In this document: positions 1 through 8,373 of the stretch, in pieces
Position numbering within the stretch: position 1 is the first letter of the stretch
How the letters are laid out: every line of letters starts with the position of its first letter
Origin: Bacillota bacterium
GTDB lineage: Bacteria; Bacillota; Clostridia; Lachnospirales; Lachnospiraceae
Assembly (NCBI GenBank): GCA_023421075.1
Contig: JAEZUM010000013.1
Span: forward strand, 76,917-140,916
DNA length: 64,000 nt
Direction of reading: 5' to 3'
Notes under the pieces: model-generated
The model's input: only the letters and a program-made list of their open reading frames with translations
What the model was told of the DNA's origin: nothing
Databases searched by the model: none
Program-made: the position numbers and the translations under genes

Positions 1-1
1 C

Positions 2-36
2 CAATAATGCGGTGATAAGTTACCACCGCATTATTG
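2..36. terminator. Perfect 13-bp hairpin past the end of the uraA gene
   Basis: Bases 2-14 pair perfectly with 24-36 around a 9-base loop. It lies about 105 bases beyond the stop of the minus-strand uraA-type gene and could end that transcript, but any T tract on the minus strand would fall outside the window, so its orientation cannot be settled. Confidence 0.45.
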
Positions 37-54
37 CATCTGATATTCGCTGCA

Positions 55-88
55 GTAAATAAACTATTATAGATTTATTTACTTTTTT
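55..88 (+). terminator. AT-only hairpin followed by six T
   Basis: GTAAATAAA (55-63) pairs with TTTATTTAC (74-82) and is followed directly by TTTTTT on the plus strand. This has the layout of a weak plus-strand terminator for a gene left of the window, but a stem with so little GC is thermodynamically poor. Chance is a real alternative. Confidence 0.25.
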
Positions 89-141
89 CTATGTAATAAA
101 ATCAGGCTTTTTGTTGCTCTCTTTTCACTTTGTAGTATTAA

Positions 142-1431
142 TTATGTTTCGTCAATCTTAAACTCATAATCCTTACCAGGTAATATGGCATTTACCAAGA
201 TTCCGATGATCGCTGCGGATGCAAGACCTCCAAAGGTCAGGGTAGCAGAGCCAAGGGGGATCTGGATCGGATTGGCATTAAAACCAAGACCGCATACGAG
301 GATTATAGCCATAATAATGATATTTCTCATATTTGTAAAATCAATATTATTTACAACAATGGTGCGAACACCGGTTGCCGAAATCATACCGTACAAAACG
401 ATGGAAATACCGCCGATAATCGACCAAGGTATCGTGTTAATAAATGCATCAAAAATAGAAATGAAGGAAACAAGAATTGAGATACATGCTGCAATAAACA
501 TTACCTTAGGATCATATACCTTTGTCAATGCAACTACACCAGTATTCTCGGAGTATGTAGTGTTAGCAGGTCCGCCGATTGCTCCGGCCATGGAGGTTCC
601 GATACCGTCACCGAGTAAGGTTCTGGTAAGTCCGGGATCTGCAATGAAGTTCTTGCCGCAGGTTGCACCGATTGCGGCGATATCTCCGATATGTTCCACA
701 ATGGCAGCTACGGAAACAACTACAAAGGTTACAATTGCCGATACTTCAAACTTCGGCAGCATGAACGGCGGCACACTGAGTATGGATACACCCTTCATAT
801 TAGAAAAATCAATCCAGCTAAGCCCCAGAAAATTAGGATTAATTAAGGTAATGATACAACCAACAACATACGCTCCCATAATTCCGCAAAGAATCGGAAT
901 AAGCTTCAGCATTCCCTTGCCAAAAAGATTTACGCAAACAACGATGATGATTGCAATAATAGCAAGAATCCAATTTCCTGCGGCACTGCTTACCGCTACC
1001 GGAGCCAGGATCAATCCGATCAAGATAATAATCGGGCCTGTCACGACCGGCGGAAATAATCTCATAATCTTCTTCGCTCCGAAGATTGAAAATAACCCTG
1101 CAAGTACGACATAAACGAGACCGGCACAAACTACACCGCCTGTTGCATAAGGCAGTAATTCCGGATCACCGTTTGCAACTGAGGCAAACGCACCTAAGAA
1201 TGCAAAAGATGAGCCGAGGAAAATGGGGACTTTTCTTTTAGTAATGAAGAAGAACCAAATCGTTGCAATACCGGCGGCAAATAGCGTAACGGAAACACTA
1301 AGTCCGGTAAGCAGGGGTACAAGTACAGTTGCACCAAACATAGCAAAAACATGTTGGAGTCCAAGTATCATCATTTTACCGGTTCCAAGTTCCTTAAAAC
1401 CATCATAGATACCATCAACCTTTTTCTCCAT
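142..1431 (-). CDS. uraA: UraA-type nucleobase:cation symporter (NCS2 family)
   Basis: Integral membrane carrier that imports a nucleobase with protons. The 429 residues match the usual NCS2 length, with about 12-14 hydrophobic segments. The N-terminal QHVFAMFGATVLVP block and the NAT signature ENTGVVALTK (about residue 295) are UraA-like; purine carriers usually have Gln in place of that Glu. TM8 reads EHIGD (about residue 245) where E. coli UraA has EHIGH, so this position resembles purine carriers. It is the last gene of the molybdenum-hydroxylase cluster but is separated from it by a likely terminator, so it may also have its own promoter. No good ribosome binding site lies directly before the ATG: AAGGAG is about 40 bases upstream, separated by a small hairpin, and an in-frame TGA rules out an upstream start. 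Uracil is the best guess; xanthine or a related base is possible. Confidence 0.88.
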   Translation of the reverse strand: MEKKVDGIYDGFKELGTGKMMILGLQHVFAMFGATVLVPLLTGLSVSVTLFAAGIATIWFFFITKRKVPIFLGSSFAFLGAFASVANGDPELLPYATGGVVCAGLVYVVLAGLFSIFGAKKIMRLFPPVVTGPIIILIGLILAPVAVSSAAGNWILAIIAIIIVVCVNLFGKGMLKLIPILCGIMGAYVVGCIITLINPNFLGLSWIDFSNMKGVSILSVPPFMLPKFEVSAIVTFVVVSVAAIVEHIGDIAAIGATCGKNFIADPGLTRTLLGDGIGTSMAGAIGGPANTTYSENTGVVALTKVYDPKVMFIAACISILVSFISIFDAFINTIPWSIIGGISIVLYGMISATGVRTIVVNNIDFTNMRNIIIMAIILVCGLGFNANPIQIPLGSATLTFGGLASAAIIGILVNAILPGKDYEFKIDET

Positions 1432-1539
1432 AAGATAACTTGTATGAAGTCATTCAAAGCTCGAATGCTTCGATACGCTCCTTTCCTCAACACATGATTT
1501 TTTTGCATAAAATATTAGACAATAATTACTTTGCTCCCA

Positions 1540-1568
1540 TAAATATATTGCCCATACATTTTTGCCAA
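1540..1568 (-). promoter_or_regulatory. Possible sigma-A promoter for the uraA-type gene
   Basis: On the minus strand TTGGCA (1568-1563) is followed after 17 bases by TATTTA (1545-1540). The overlapping TATATT is a second possible -10 at 15-base spacing. It lies downstream of a terminator-like hairpin and about 110 bases before the start codon. Only moderate consensus match. Confidence 0.25.
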
Positions 1569-1573
1569 GCGAA

Positions 1574-1614
1574 TAAAAAACCTGATTTTACAACTTCTTA
1601 TATCTCTAAATCAG
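1574..1614 (-). terminator. Weak intrinsic terminator after the molybdenum subunit gene
   Basis: CTGATTT (1582-1588) pairs with AAATCAG (1608-1614), and on the minus strand the stem is followed by a run of six T. It begins five bases after the stop of the upstream gene and probably reduces read-through into the permease gene. The 7-bp stem with a long loop makes it leaky. Confidence 0.5.
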
Positions 1615-1618
1615 CCTG

Positions 1619-3949
1619 TTAATTCACACCTCCTTTTTCCTTTAAAGCTTTTAATATATCCTCTGCGGTAATCGGCATCTTGTGGAAACGTACTCCGATC
1701 GCATTATAGATCGCATTTGCTATACACGGCGCACCCGGTACCATAAGAGGTTCTCCTACCCCGCGCGCTCCATAAGGTCCCGTCGGTTCAGCATGCTCCA
1801 CATATCTTACGATTAACTCAGGAATATCGTCTACCGTCGGTATCTTGTAATCGACAAAGCTCTTATTCAGAACCTTACCATCTTTTAATTTGAGCTCCTC
1901 AAAAAGCGCGGTTCCTAATGCCTGCACCATAGCGCCTTCGGTCTGAGTTGCAAAAAGAGTCGGGTTGATTACCTTACCGGCATCAAAGCAGGATACCATC
2001 TTAAGCACCTTACAGGCTCCGGTATCGGTATCTATCTCAACCTCACAGCCATTCACACCCATGGTCCAGAAGGCGGCGGGATGATGTATCGCCACACCGG
2101 TCTTCTTATCCGTCTTGATGTTGTTCTCCAGAGTAAAGGAACCGACTCCGATTGCCGGACCACCATAGCCGCTGCCATCCTCGAAGGATACTCCGAGTGC
2201 AAAATCAGAAATCGGAAGCTTTCTATCCGGATAAATCTTATGTACTACGTAGCCATCGCGAAACTCAAGGTCTCGCTTCACTACACCCATCTTAAGCTGC
2301 GCCAAATCGAGTACTTTATCAACAAGATCCTCTGCCGCAAGCTTCACTGCATTTCCTGCACAATAAGTAGTCCGGCTTGCAACTGTCTGCCATTCATAGG
2401 GTGTAACATCGGTATCACCGGAACAGAAAGTGATCTGATCTGGTGATACAGAGAGAACCTCAGCCGCAATCTGAACCAATACGGTAGAAGAACCTTGACC
2501 TATCTCCTGCGCACTACTGAGCAGGAAGAAGGTGCCATCCTCATTCATTCGCAAAATAGCAGAGGAGCCGGCGTTGCTTGGCATAGAAGGAGATTTCCAT
2601 CCTGCTGCAATCCCTTTCGCTCTGACCTTATGTGGCCCAGCCGGTTCGCTGGGTGTGTCATAATCCATTTCCTTCACGACCTGATCGATACAGTCCAGAA
2701 GACCGGCTACTTCCATCTTCTCTCCCATACCGGTAAAGCCACCCGGTCTTATTCCGTTCAATCGTCTGATTTCTACCGGTGACAAACCTAATTTTTCAGC
2801 GATCATATCCATATTCTGCTCAATGGCAAAGTGGATTTCGCACATACCAAATCCGCGATAAGGACCACCGACGGGATGATTGGTATAGACGCAGTAACTA
2901 TCTGTCCATACATTATCGATATCATAGGGACCGGCCGATGCCCATCCGCCAGCCTTCGTTATATTTACTCCGTATTCGGTATAAGCTCCGCCGTCCCAGA
3001 TAAACTCATTATGGAGTGCTGTTATTTTACCATCCTTACGTACACCGGCCTTAATCTTGGCATGCATTCCCTGACGTACATAAGCATTCACAAACTCATC
3101 TTCTCTGGAATACACCAGCTTAACCGGTCGTCCCTTGCAATACTTCGCCAAAGGAATAACGATTCCCTCCAGAGTCGTCCCTGCCTTGGAGCCAAAGCCT
3201 CCTCCTACCGTGGGGGCGATGACTCGTATCTTGTTCAGAGGCATAGCAAAGGCAACGGATAAGGCTTGGCGTACTGCATAGGGCGATTGACAGCTGGCCC
3301 AAACCGTCAGCTTTCCATTGGCTTCGTATTTTGCAATTGCAGCATGTGGCTCTAATGGAACATGTTGAACATGCGGAACATAGAAGGTATTCTCAAATAC
3401 ATAATCCGCCTCAGAAAAAGCCTTCTCTGCATCTCCTTTTCTAAGAATATAGTGATGGGAAATATTCGTTCCCTTTTCCGGATAGAAAATCGGGGCCACC
3501 TTATAAGTATGTAAATCCGGATGAATGATCGGAGCATCCGGCTTCATTCCGTCAACTGCATTCGTAACCGCCGGGAGTTCTTCATATTCTACCTTAATCA
3601 AAGAGCAGGCTTGCCGTGCTATCTCTTCGGTCTCCGCTGCGACGGCAGCTACGGCTTCGCCCATATATTTTGCGGTATCGCCTACCTTGGCCATAAAATA
3701 CCGGTCTTCCAGATAAAGTCCCGCACGATTTGGGTATTCATCACCGGTTATCACGCATTTCACCCCGGGTAACTTCTCCGCTTCGGAGATATCAATGGAT
3801 AATATCTTGGCATGTGCATACGGGCTTCTTACGCACTGAGCATACAGCATACGAGGTAGTCTTATATCATCGACATATTCTGCAGTACCTGTCACCTTCA
3901 TGATGGCATCTTTCCTATCATAGGATTTACCAACGTGCTTTAATTCCAT
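1619..3949 (-). CDS. xdhA: Molybdenum-binding subunit of a xanthine-dehydrogenase-family hydroxylase
   Basis: Catalytic subunit of a three-protein molybdenum hydroxylase that adds water-derived oxygen to a heteroaromatic ring or aldehyde. The 776 residues hold the small Ald_Xan_dh a/b hammerhead domain (about 15-130) and the Mo-cofactor domain. Visible motifs are VGGGFGSK (about 249-256), PYRGFG (about 362-367) and GVGEP with the catalytic Glu near residue 731. Bovine xanthine oxidase has Glu directly after GGFGGK (its Glu802, purine recognition); here that position is Ala, so xanthine is not assured. No selenocysteine codon is seen. The start overlaps the stop of the FeS subunit gene as TAATG, so the three subunits are translationally coupled. 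Nicotinate, pyrimidine or aldehyde substrates are alternatives; uracil is favoured by the neighbouring permease. Confidence 0.85.
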   Translation of the reverse strand: MELKHVGKSYDRKDAIMKVTGTAEYVDDIRLPRMLYAQCVRSPYAHAKILSIDISEAEKLPGVKCVITGDEYPNRAGLYLEDRYFMAKVGDTAKYMGEAVAAVAAETEEIARQACSLIKVEYEELPAVTNAVDGMKPDAPIIHPDLHTYKVAPIFYPEKGTNISHHYILRKGDAEKAFSEADYVFENTFYVPHVQHVPLEPHAAIAKYEANGKLTVWASCQSPYAVRQALSVAFAMPLNKIRVIAPTVGGGFGSKAGTTLEGIVIPLAKYCKGRPVKLVYSREDEFVNAYVRQGMHAKIKAGVRKDGKITALHNEFIWDGGAYTEYGVNITKAGGWASAGPYDIDNVWTDSYCVYTNHPVGGPYRGFGMCEIHFAIEQNMDMIAEKLGLSPVEIRRLNGIRPGGFTGMGEKMEVAGLLDCIDQVVKEMDYDTPSEPAGPHKVRAKGIAAGWKSPSMPSNAGSSAILRMNEDGTFFLLSSAQEIGQGSSTVLVQIAAEVLSVSPDQITFCSGDTDVTPYEWQTVASRTTYCAGNAVKLAAEDLVDKVLDLAQLKMGVVKRDLEFRDGYVVHKIYPDRKLPISDFALGVSFEDGSGYGGPAIGVGSFTLENNIKTDKKTGVAIHHPAAFWTMGVNGCEVEIDTDTGACKVLKMVSCFDAGKVINPTLFATQTEGAMVQALGTALFEELKLKDGKVLNKSFVDYKIPTVDDIPELIVRYVEHAEPTGPYGARGVGEPLMVPGAPCIANAIYNAIGVRFHKMPITAEDILKALKEKGGVN

Positions 3950-4428
3950 TACTGCCCACCTCCCCTTAGTACCTCAGCCGTCTCCTCGATTGCTTCAAGA
4001 ATACGGGCATACCCGGTACATCTGCACAGATTTCCGACGATCGCCGTCTTGATATCATCTCTGCTTGGATTAGGATTTTCCAGTAAAAGCGCTGTTCCGG
4101 ACATAATAAAGCCCGGTGTGCAAAAACCACACTGGAGTGCAGAATGCTTAATAAACTGCTTTTGTAATTCGGTTAATTCTCCGTCCTTTGCTAGTCCTTC
4201 AATGGTCGTTATATGCATTCCGTCAAGCTCGGGGGCAAGTACAAGACATGCATTCAGCGGCTTACCATCTACAATAACCGTACAGGCACCGCATTCTCCG
4301 GCTCCACAGCCTTCTTTGGTACCGATCAGGCATAGATCTTCTCGTAAAACATTTAGCATGGTCCTGTTCGCATCCACATAAAGCTCTACCGGATCTTCAT
4401 TGATAAAGAAGCTCACTTTATATTTCAT
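3949..4428 (-). CDS. xdhC: [2Fe-2S] subunit of the molybdenum hydroxylase
   Basis: Electron-transfer subunit carrying two [2Fe-2S] clusters between the Mo site and FAD. It has 159 residues, normal for the family. Plant-type ferredoxin cysteines are at 41, 46, 49 and 61 (CGAGECGAC, then C), and the second, helical cluster uses Cys100, Cys103, Cys135 and Cys137 (CGFC and CRC). All eight ligands are present. The start codon overlaps the stop of the FAD subunit gene (ATGA), and its stop overlaps the start of the Mo subunit gene. Confidence 0.9.
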   Translation of the reverse strand: MKYKVSFFINEDPVELYVDANRTMLNVLREDLCLIGTKEGCGAGECGACTVIVDGKPLNACLVLAPELDGMHITTIEGLAKDGELTELQKQFIKHSALQCGFCTPGFIMSGTALLLENPNPSRDDIKTAIVGNLCRCTGYARILEAIEETAEVLRGGGQ

Positions 4429-5276
4429 GATACGGCACCTCCCTGCATAAATTGTTCCAGGCTGCGTCTTACCGTAACCTCTACAACATCATAGCGATAT
4501 TCCTTCGATGCCCTGACATCACTGATCGGTGACACTTCGGTACGGGCAAGCTTCGCTGCTTCTTCAATCAAGTCAGGTGTAAGCTGTTTTCTATTGAGTA
4601 ATGCTTCTGTCTTAGTCAGTCTGATTGGAGTTGGTGCCACTGCACCGAAGGCGATCCGATAACCGTCGCCCAGCTTAAGAACAGTAGCACAGATTGTAGA
4701 TAAATCAACTTCTTTTCGTCTCGAAACCTTTGTAAAGATGCCTATCGCACCTTCTGTGTAAGGTACTTTAATACCGGTTACCATTTCATCCGGTTTTAGC
4801 ACGGTTCTTCTTACAAAGGTAATAAATTCTGAGATAGGTACCTCACGTTCGCCTTCCTTACCTGCAATACACACTTTTGCTTCACATACATATAGCGGTG
4901 TTCCGGTATCGCATAACGGAGAAGCATTCGCAATATTTCCGACCAATGTAGCACGATTGCGAACCTGCTTGCTTCCTACGGAATATGCTGCTTCCTGGAG
5001 GAACGGATAGTATTTTTTAACATCTTCATTGTCACCAAGTTCATTCATTGTTACGCAGGCACCAATATAAAGTCCATCCTCTTTATGGAACGAAAGCTTT
5101 TTCAATCCCGGGATATGCTTAATATCGATTACAAACTCTGGTGCGATAAGGTGATCGCGAAGCTGGATGATAATATCTGTTCCACCATTCAGTAAAACAG
5201 AACAACCTTCATGTTTCTCACGAAGGGCAACCGCTTCTTCTACTGTCTCCGGCCTCAAATACTCGAATTCTCTCAT
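4425..5276 (-). CDS. xdhB: FAD-binding subunit of the molybdenum hydroxylase
   Basis: Flavin subunit that passes electrons to NAD or another acceptor. The 283 residues show the FAD_binding_5 motif LNGGTDI (about 28-35), the second FAD loop GNIANASPLCD (about 114-124) and a CO_deh_flav_C domain at the end. It lacks the cysteine-rich insertion known from 4-hydroxybenzoyl-CoA reductase beta subunits, which argues against that activity. AGGAGGG lies just before the ATG. First gene of the xdhB-xdhC-xdhA order, with overlaps throughout. A possible promoter lies in the 114-base gap upstream. Confidence 0.88.
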   Translation of the reverse strand: MREFEYLRPETVEEAVALREKHEGCSVLLNGGTDIIIQLRDHLIAPEFVIDIKHIPGLKKLSFHKEDGLYIGACVTMNELGDNEDVKKYYPFLQEAAYSVGSKQVRNRATLVGNIANASPLCDTGTPLYVCEAKVCIAGKEGEREVPISEFITFVRRTVLKPDEMVTGIKVPYTEGAIGIFTKVSRRKEVDLSTICATVLKLGDGYRIAFGAVAPTPIRLTKTEALLNRKQLTPDLIEEAAKLARTEVSPISDVRASKEYRYDVVEVTVRRSLEQFMQGGAVS

Positions 5277-5332
5277 TTGACCCTCCTAACAGTTATTAAA
5301 TAACCACTGGACATTGACGAAACCACTTGCTG

Positions 5333-5362
5333 CTTATAACATTCCTAATATGTTTGGTACAA
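5333..5362 (-). promoter_or_regulatory. Possible promoter for the hydroxylase subunit genes
   Basis: On the minus strand TTGTAC (5362-5357) and TATAAG (5338-5333) are separated by 18 bases, about 57 bases before the xdhB start. It would allow independent transcription of the three subunits within the larger cluster. Confidence 0.3.
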
Positions 5363-5390
5363 TCCTTCTGTATTCAGTTATGTATGTCGT

Positions 5391-5975
5391 TTACCCTAGT
5401 ATTACACTCCTTTTTGCTTCCCGGCTCATAATGGCTGCCAGGGTTGTACTGCGTAGAAAATCTTGTTTATGTAAGAAGAAATGAATGTTCTCCACATCCT
5501 CCAAGGTCTTTATCACAGAATAATCATTCAAGGCACTAAAGGATATATTCGCTATATCGTAGATTCGATTCAGTGCTGAATTATATTTCTTATCGATCAT
5601 ATTAATTGAGCTGAGATAAAGCTGGGCACCATCCCTTTTGATATGCATGGTCTGAAAGCGTTCAAGAACAAAGGAATCAATTCCGTTCTGAAATAATCTC
5701 TGAAGCGCCTCAGGCTGTTCTTCAAGAGGAGCCAAGCTTACCGGTATTTTTTTCTTATCCCTTATTTCTCTTCCCCTGCCATCCACCGATGACACTATGG
5801 TATATTTCAATCTTTCATCCTGCAATGGAGCAACAAGGATATGATCTGTCGCTTCAACATATGCTTTACCGAATTCATCCGTAAATTCCTGTACCTTCTT
5901 TTCACGGATTGCCGACATCCAAAAAATCAGAGCAACAATTCCTGCGACTAACAGCATCGGAAATATCTTATCCAT
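5391..5975 (-). CDS. Membrane-anchored protein of unknown function
   Basis: I do not recognise this 194-residue protein. Residues 4-23 form one hydrophobic segment near the N-terminus without a lipobox, so it is probably anchored in the membrane with the rest outside or inside undetermined. The remainder is charged and mixed alpha/beta, with no cysteine pairs or known catalytic motif. GGGGGT lies before the ATG. It sits in the same direction between the cyclase gene and the molybdenum-hydroxylase genes, so a role tied to this pathway (sensor, assembly or membrane tether for the hydroxylase) is possible but only inferred from position. Confidence 0.6.
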   Translation of the reverse strand: MDKIFPMLLVAGIVALIFWMSAIREKKVQEFTDEFGKAYVEATDHILVAPLQDERLKYTIVSSVDGRGREIRDKKKIPVSLAPLEEQPEALQRLFQNGIDSFVLERFQTMHIKRDGAQLYLSSINMIDKKYNSALNRIYDIANISFSALNDYSVIKTLEDVENIHFFLHKQDFLRSTTLAAIMSREAKRSVILG

Positions 5976-5992
5976 AATACCCCCATCTTAAA

Positions 5993-6041
5993 TGGCAGTA
6001 CTGCCGGCCGTCTGATCCTGGCTCAGACCGGCAGTATGCCA
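5993..6041 (-). other. Strong GC-rich intercistronic hairpin
   Basis: ACTGCCGG (6000-6007) and GTCTGA (6010-6015) pair with TCAGAC (6023-6028) and CCGGCAGT (6028-6035), with an outer GGCA/TGCC pair. It lies between the cyclase stop and the next start. No T run follows on the minus strand, so RNA processing or partial attenuation fits better than a full terminator. Confidence 0.5.
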
Positions 6042-6086
6042 AGGTTATCTCATAAGATTCATCATCTATGTATCTTGTTATTACTA

Positions 6087-6887
6087 TTATACATCATCGA
6101 ACCCATCAAAAGCTACTATTCTTGCAATACAACTTTCGCCATCTACAAGTTTCCAAGGGAAACAACCGATTACTACTCGTTTATTGCTGAGTTTATCAAT
6201 CTCGCCGCCAAGACATTCTGCATGAATTGCCTCATAAGGCTTGCAGAATAACTCAATATGCATTGCCTGATAGTGATCCGGCCAAGGGTATACCTCATCG
6301 AGACTCTTCCCGTAACGCTCTTTAAACAGCTTATCACATCTGACAGCTTCCATCGGCTCCCAATCACGTATCTTGGTATTCATCGGATGATCGGCACTTC
6401 CGCAATCGACACCTAGCCAACGTAGCTTCTTCTCACGAACCCAATCGATGAAATCAAGACTGGGACCCGGATGACGGAGCATATAACGTCTCTCATCTGC
6501 CGTAGGCTGATCCCAACCGTATTTATGATAGCCGGTATTGATAATTACGATATCTCCTTCTTTTACTTCTACTCTCTTCTCAATATCTGCCGGTGTATAA
6601 ATACCAAAATCCTCAGCCTGATCGGATAAATCTACGACAACACCGGGATGGCAGAGTTTTGTCAACTCCAGAGATGCCACATCTCGCCCTGCCGTATCAA
6701 AATGCAGTGGCCCGTCCAGATGGGTACCCACATGATTACTGTGAGTGATCAGCTGACCATTGGCACCATTCGGCGACAGACGTTTGAAGAATTTCATCTG
6801 AAGCGGCTCATAGGTAGGCCAAGGGGGGGTATTGATTCCAATCGGTATTGATAATTCATACATTGTAATATCTGACCATTTACTCAT
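6087..6887 (-). CDS. Cyclase-family metal-dependent hydrolase (PF04199)
   Basis: Member of the kynurenine formamidase/isatin hydrolase family, which opens amides and lactams using Mn or Zn. The signature HVGTHLDGPLHF (about residues 53-64) supplies the metal-binding His and Asp residues. The start is placed at the sixth codon of the longest frame because GGAGG lies 7 bases before that ATG; the protein is then 266 residues, normal for the family. The gene follows the DUF1116 gene after 58 bases and precedes the unknown anchored protein and the Mo hydroxylase. In this context ring opening of a hydroxylated nucleobase, such as a barbiturate-like product, is a plausible job. The substrate is inference. 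Confidence 0.85.
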   Translation of the reverse strand: MSKWSDITMYELSIPIGINTPPWPTYEPLQMKFFKRLSPNGANGQLITHSNHVGTHLDGPLHFDTAGRDVASLELTKLCHPGVVVDLSDQAEDFGIYTPADIEKRVEVKEGDIVIINTGYHKYGWDQPTADERRYMLRHPGPSLDFIDWVREKKLRWLGVDCGSADHPMNTKIRDWEPMEAVRCDKLFKERYGKSLDEVYPWPDHYQAMHIELFCKPYEAIHAECLGGEIDKLSNKRVVIGCFPWKLVDGESCIARIVAFDGFDDV

Positions 6888-6945
6888 AACGCATACCTCC
6901 ATCTTTTATCATTTCATCATATTCTTGCTACACTAATTCCTTTTT

Positions 6946-8373
6946 TTATTCGTTCCATTTTGTGGCACATGCATCAAGGGCTTTCCGGAAGCAATCCTCA
7001 GGGGGATGAACGATACCGGCACCAACCTGACCGACACCTGCATCCTTGTGGGCAATACCGGTATTGATGACCGGTCGTATTCCGGTCTCGATTACCTTCA
7101 TTAGATCAATGGCTGTAGGTCCGCCTCTGAAATCCAATACCGGAATTTTATACGCCGTGCCTTCTCCAATGGTTATCTCATACATCTGCTTGGTATAATT
7201 AATTGCATCCGACACCTGACCGCCGACAAATTGTACGATCGCCGGTGCTGCTGCCATACAGAAGCCACCAATCCCCGCGGTCTCCGTGATACAGGAATCT
7301 CCCATATCCTTCGCCGCATCTGCTTCGGTAAAGCCCGGAAACAGAAGTCCTTCGACCTGTTCTGCCGGACCGGTAAACCAAGCATCCTTTCCCATACCCG
7401 CGATCCGTATTCCAAAATCCGTCCCGTTACGGCTCATCGTTGCCAGTACGGTACTGTATTCAATATCAAGGATCGGATCCATGGTACATTTGCAGGCAGG
7501 CATTGATATATTAAGGAACGTGTGGTCATTCCCGTTTATAAACCTCAGAGCTTCAATTTTCCATACATCAGGCAGCTCAGCGGCCAAGATAGCCGGGGTC
7601 AGTTCCCGGAACAAAAGAGATGTGCCTGCCTTGTTACGGTTATGTCCTTCGTCTCCCATCTGCAGTATCTGGGCAAGCATACTCTTAATATCAATCTCAC
7701 CTTTGATCTCCATACCTGCTTTTAATACCGGATAGAGTACTTCCTTCATCCACCGGAGCCTTGTGAGTACCTCCTCATCAAAGGCACCAAAGCGGAGCAC
7801 CTTACCCAGACCTTCATTCAAGGTACAATAAGCCCGGTTACCAAAGGCCTTATTCTCGAGAATCCATACCGGCATAGAATAGGTTATAACACCTGCCATG
7901 GGTCCGACTGCATCATGCATATGACAGGGATCAAACAGAATCCTTCCGGATGCAGCCAGAGCTTCGGCTTCTTCCAGATTACCGGCAAGCCCTTCATAAA
8001 TCAGACCTCCGCGAACAGCTCCCTTCTGTGGGCCACACATACGATCCCAGGTTATGGGCGGACCGGCATGTAGTATGGTCTCCTTCGTCATACCGGGAAT
8101 TACCTCACCTGCAATCCCCAAACCGATTAGGGTAGGCTGAGCCATCAGTATTCGTCGCAATGCTTCCTGATTGGCTTCTTCTATCCTTGCGAGAAGTTCG
8201 GGAGTTTTTAACAACCTCAGCTTCTTTGCGACCTCTTGATCTCCACCGGCTGCCGGCTTCCAGTCCACGTGTACCGCCGGATGCCCCTGTGCCTTCAGAT
8301 CCTGATAAAAAGACTCAAGACCAAAATTTACAACATGCAGCTCTTTTTGAAATAATTCATTTAATTTACTCAT
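6946..8373 (-). CDS. DUF1116 family protein (YlbE/AllG-like)
   Basis: The 475-residue product matches the DUF1116 family throughout, including the conserved IGGFCMAAAPAIVQF stretch. In E. coli the FdrA (AllF), YlbE (AllG) and YlbF (AllH) proteins together form oxamate carbamoyltransferase, which makes carbamoyl phosphate from a ureido compound. All three homologues are adjacent here. AAGGAGGGG precedes the ATG, and the start overlaps the stop of the fdrA gene (ATGA), showing coupled translation. The actual ureido substrate is unknown. No carbamate kinase gene is inside the window. Confidence 0.85.
   Translation of the reverse strand: MSKLNELFQKELHVVNFGLESFYQDLKAQGHPAVHVDWKPAAGGDQEVAKKLRLLKTPELLARIEEANQEALRRILMAQPTLIGLGIAGEVIPGMTKETILHAGPPITWDRMCGPQKGAVRGGLIYEGLAGNLEEAEALAASGRILFDPCHMHDAVGPMAGVITYSMPVWILENKAFGNRAYCTLNEGLGKVLRFGAFDEEVLTRLRWMKEVLYPVLKAGMEIKGEIDIKSMLAQILQMGDEGHNRNKAGTSLLFRELTPAILAAELPDVWKIEALRFINGNDHTFLNISMPACKCTMDPILDIEYSTVLATMSRNGTDFGIRIAGMGKDAWFTGPAEQVEGLLFPGFTEADAAKDMGDSCITETAGIGGFCMAAAPAIVQFVGGQVSDAINYTKQMYEITIGEGTAYKIPVLDFRGGPTAIDLMKVIETGIRPVINTGIAHKDAGVGQVGAGIVHPPEDCFRKALDACATKWNE

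Noticed and set aside
185..1114. Long plus-strand frame opposite the uraA-type gene
   Set aside because: It is the antisense shadow of a well-supported membrane carrier gene and has no recognisable domain or ribosome binding site.
1432..1618. Purine riboswitch before the nucleobase permease
   Set aside because: The conserved three-way-junction core sequences of the purine riboswitch are not present; only a terminator-like hairpin is seen.
5277..5390. Molybdenum cofactor riboswitch before the hydroxylase genes
   Set aside because: The 114-base gap is too short and shows no extended pairing of that class.
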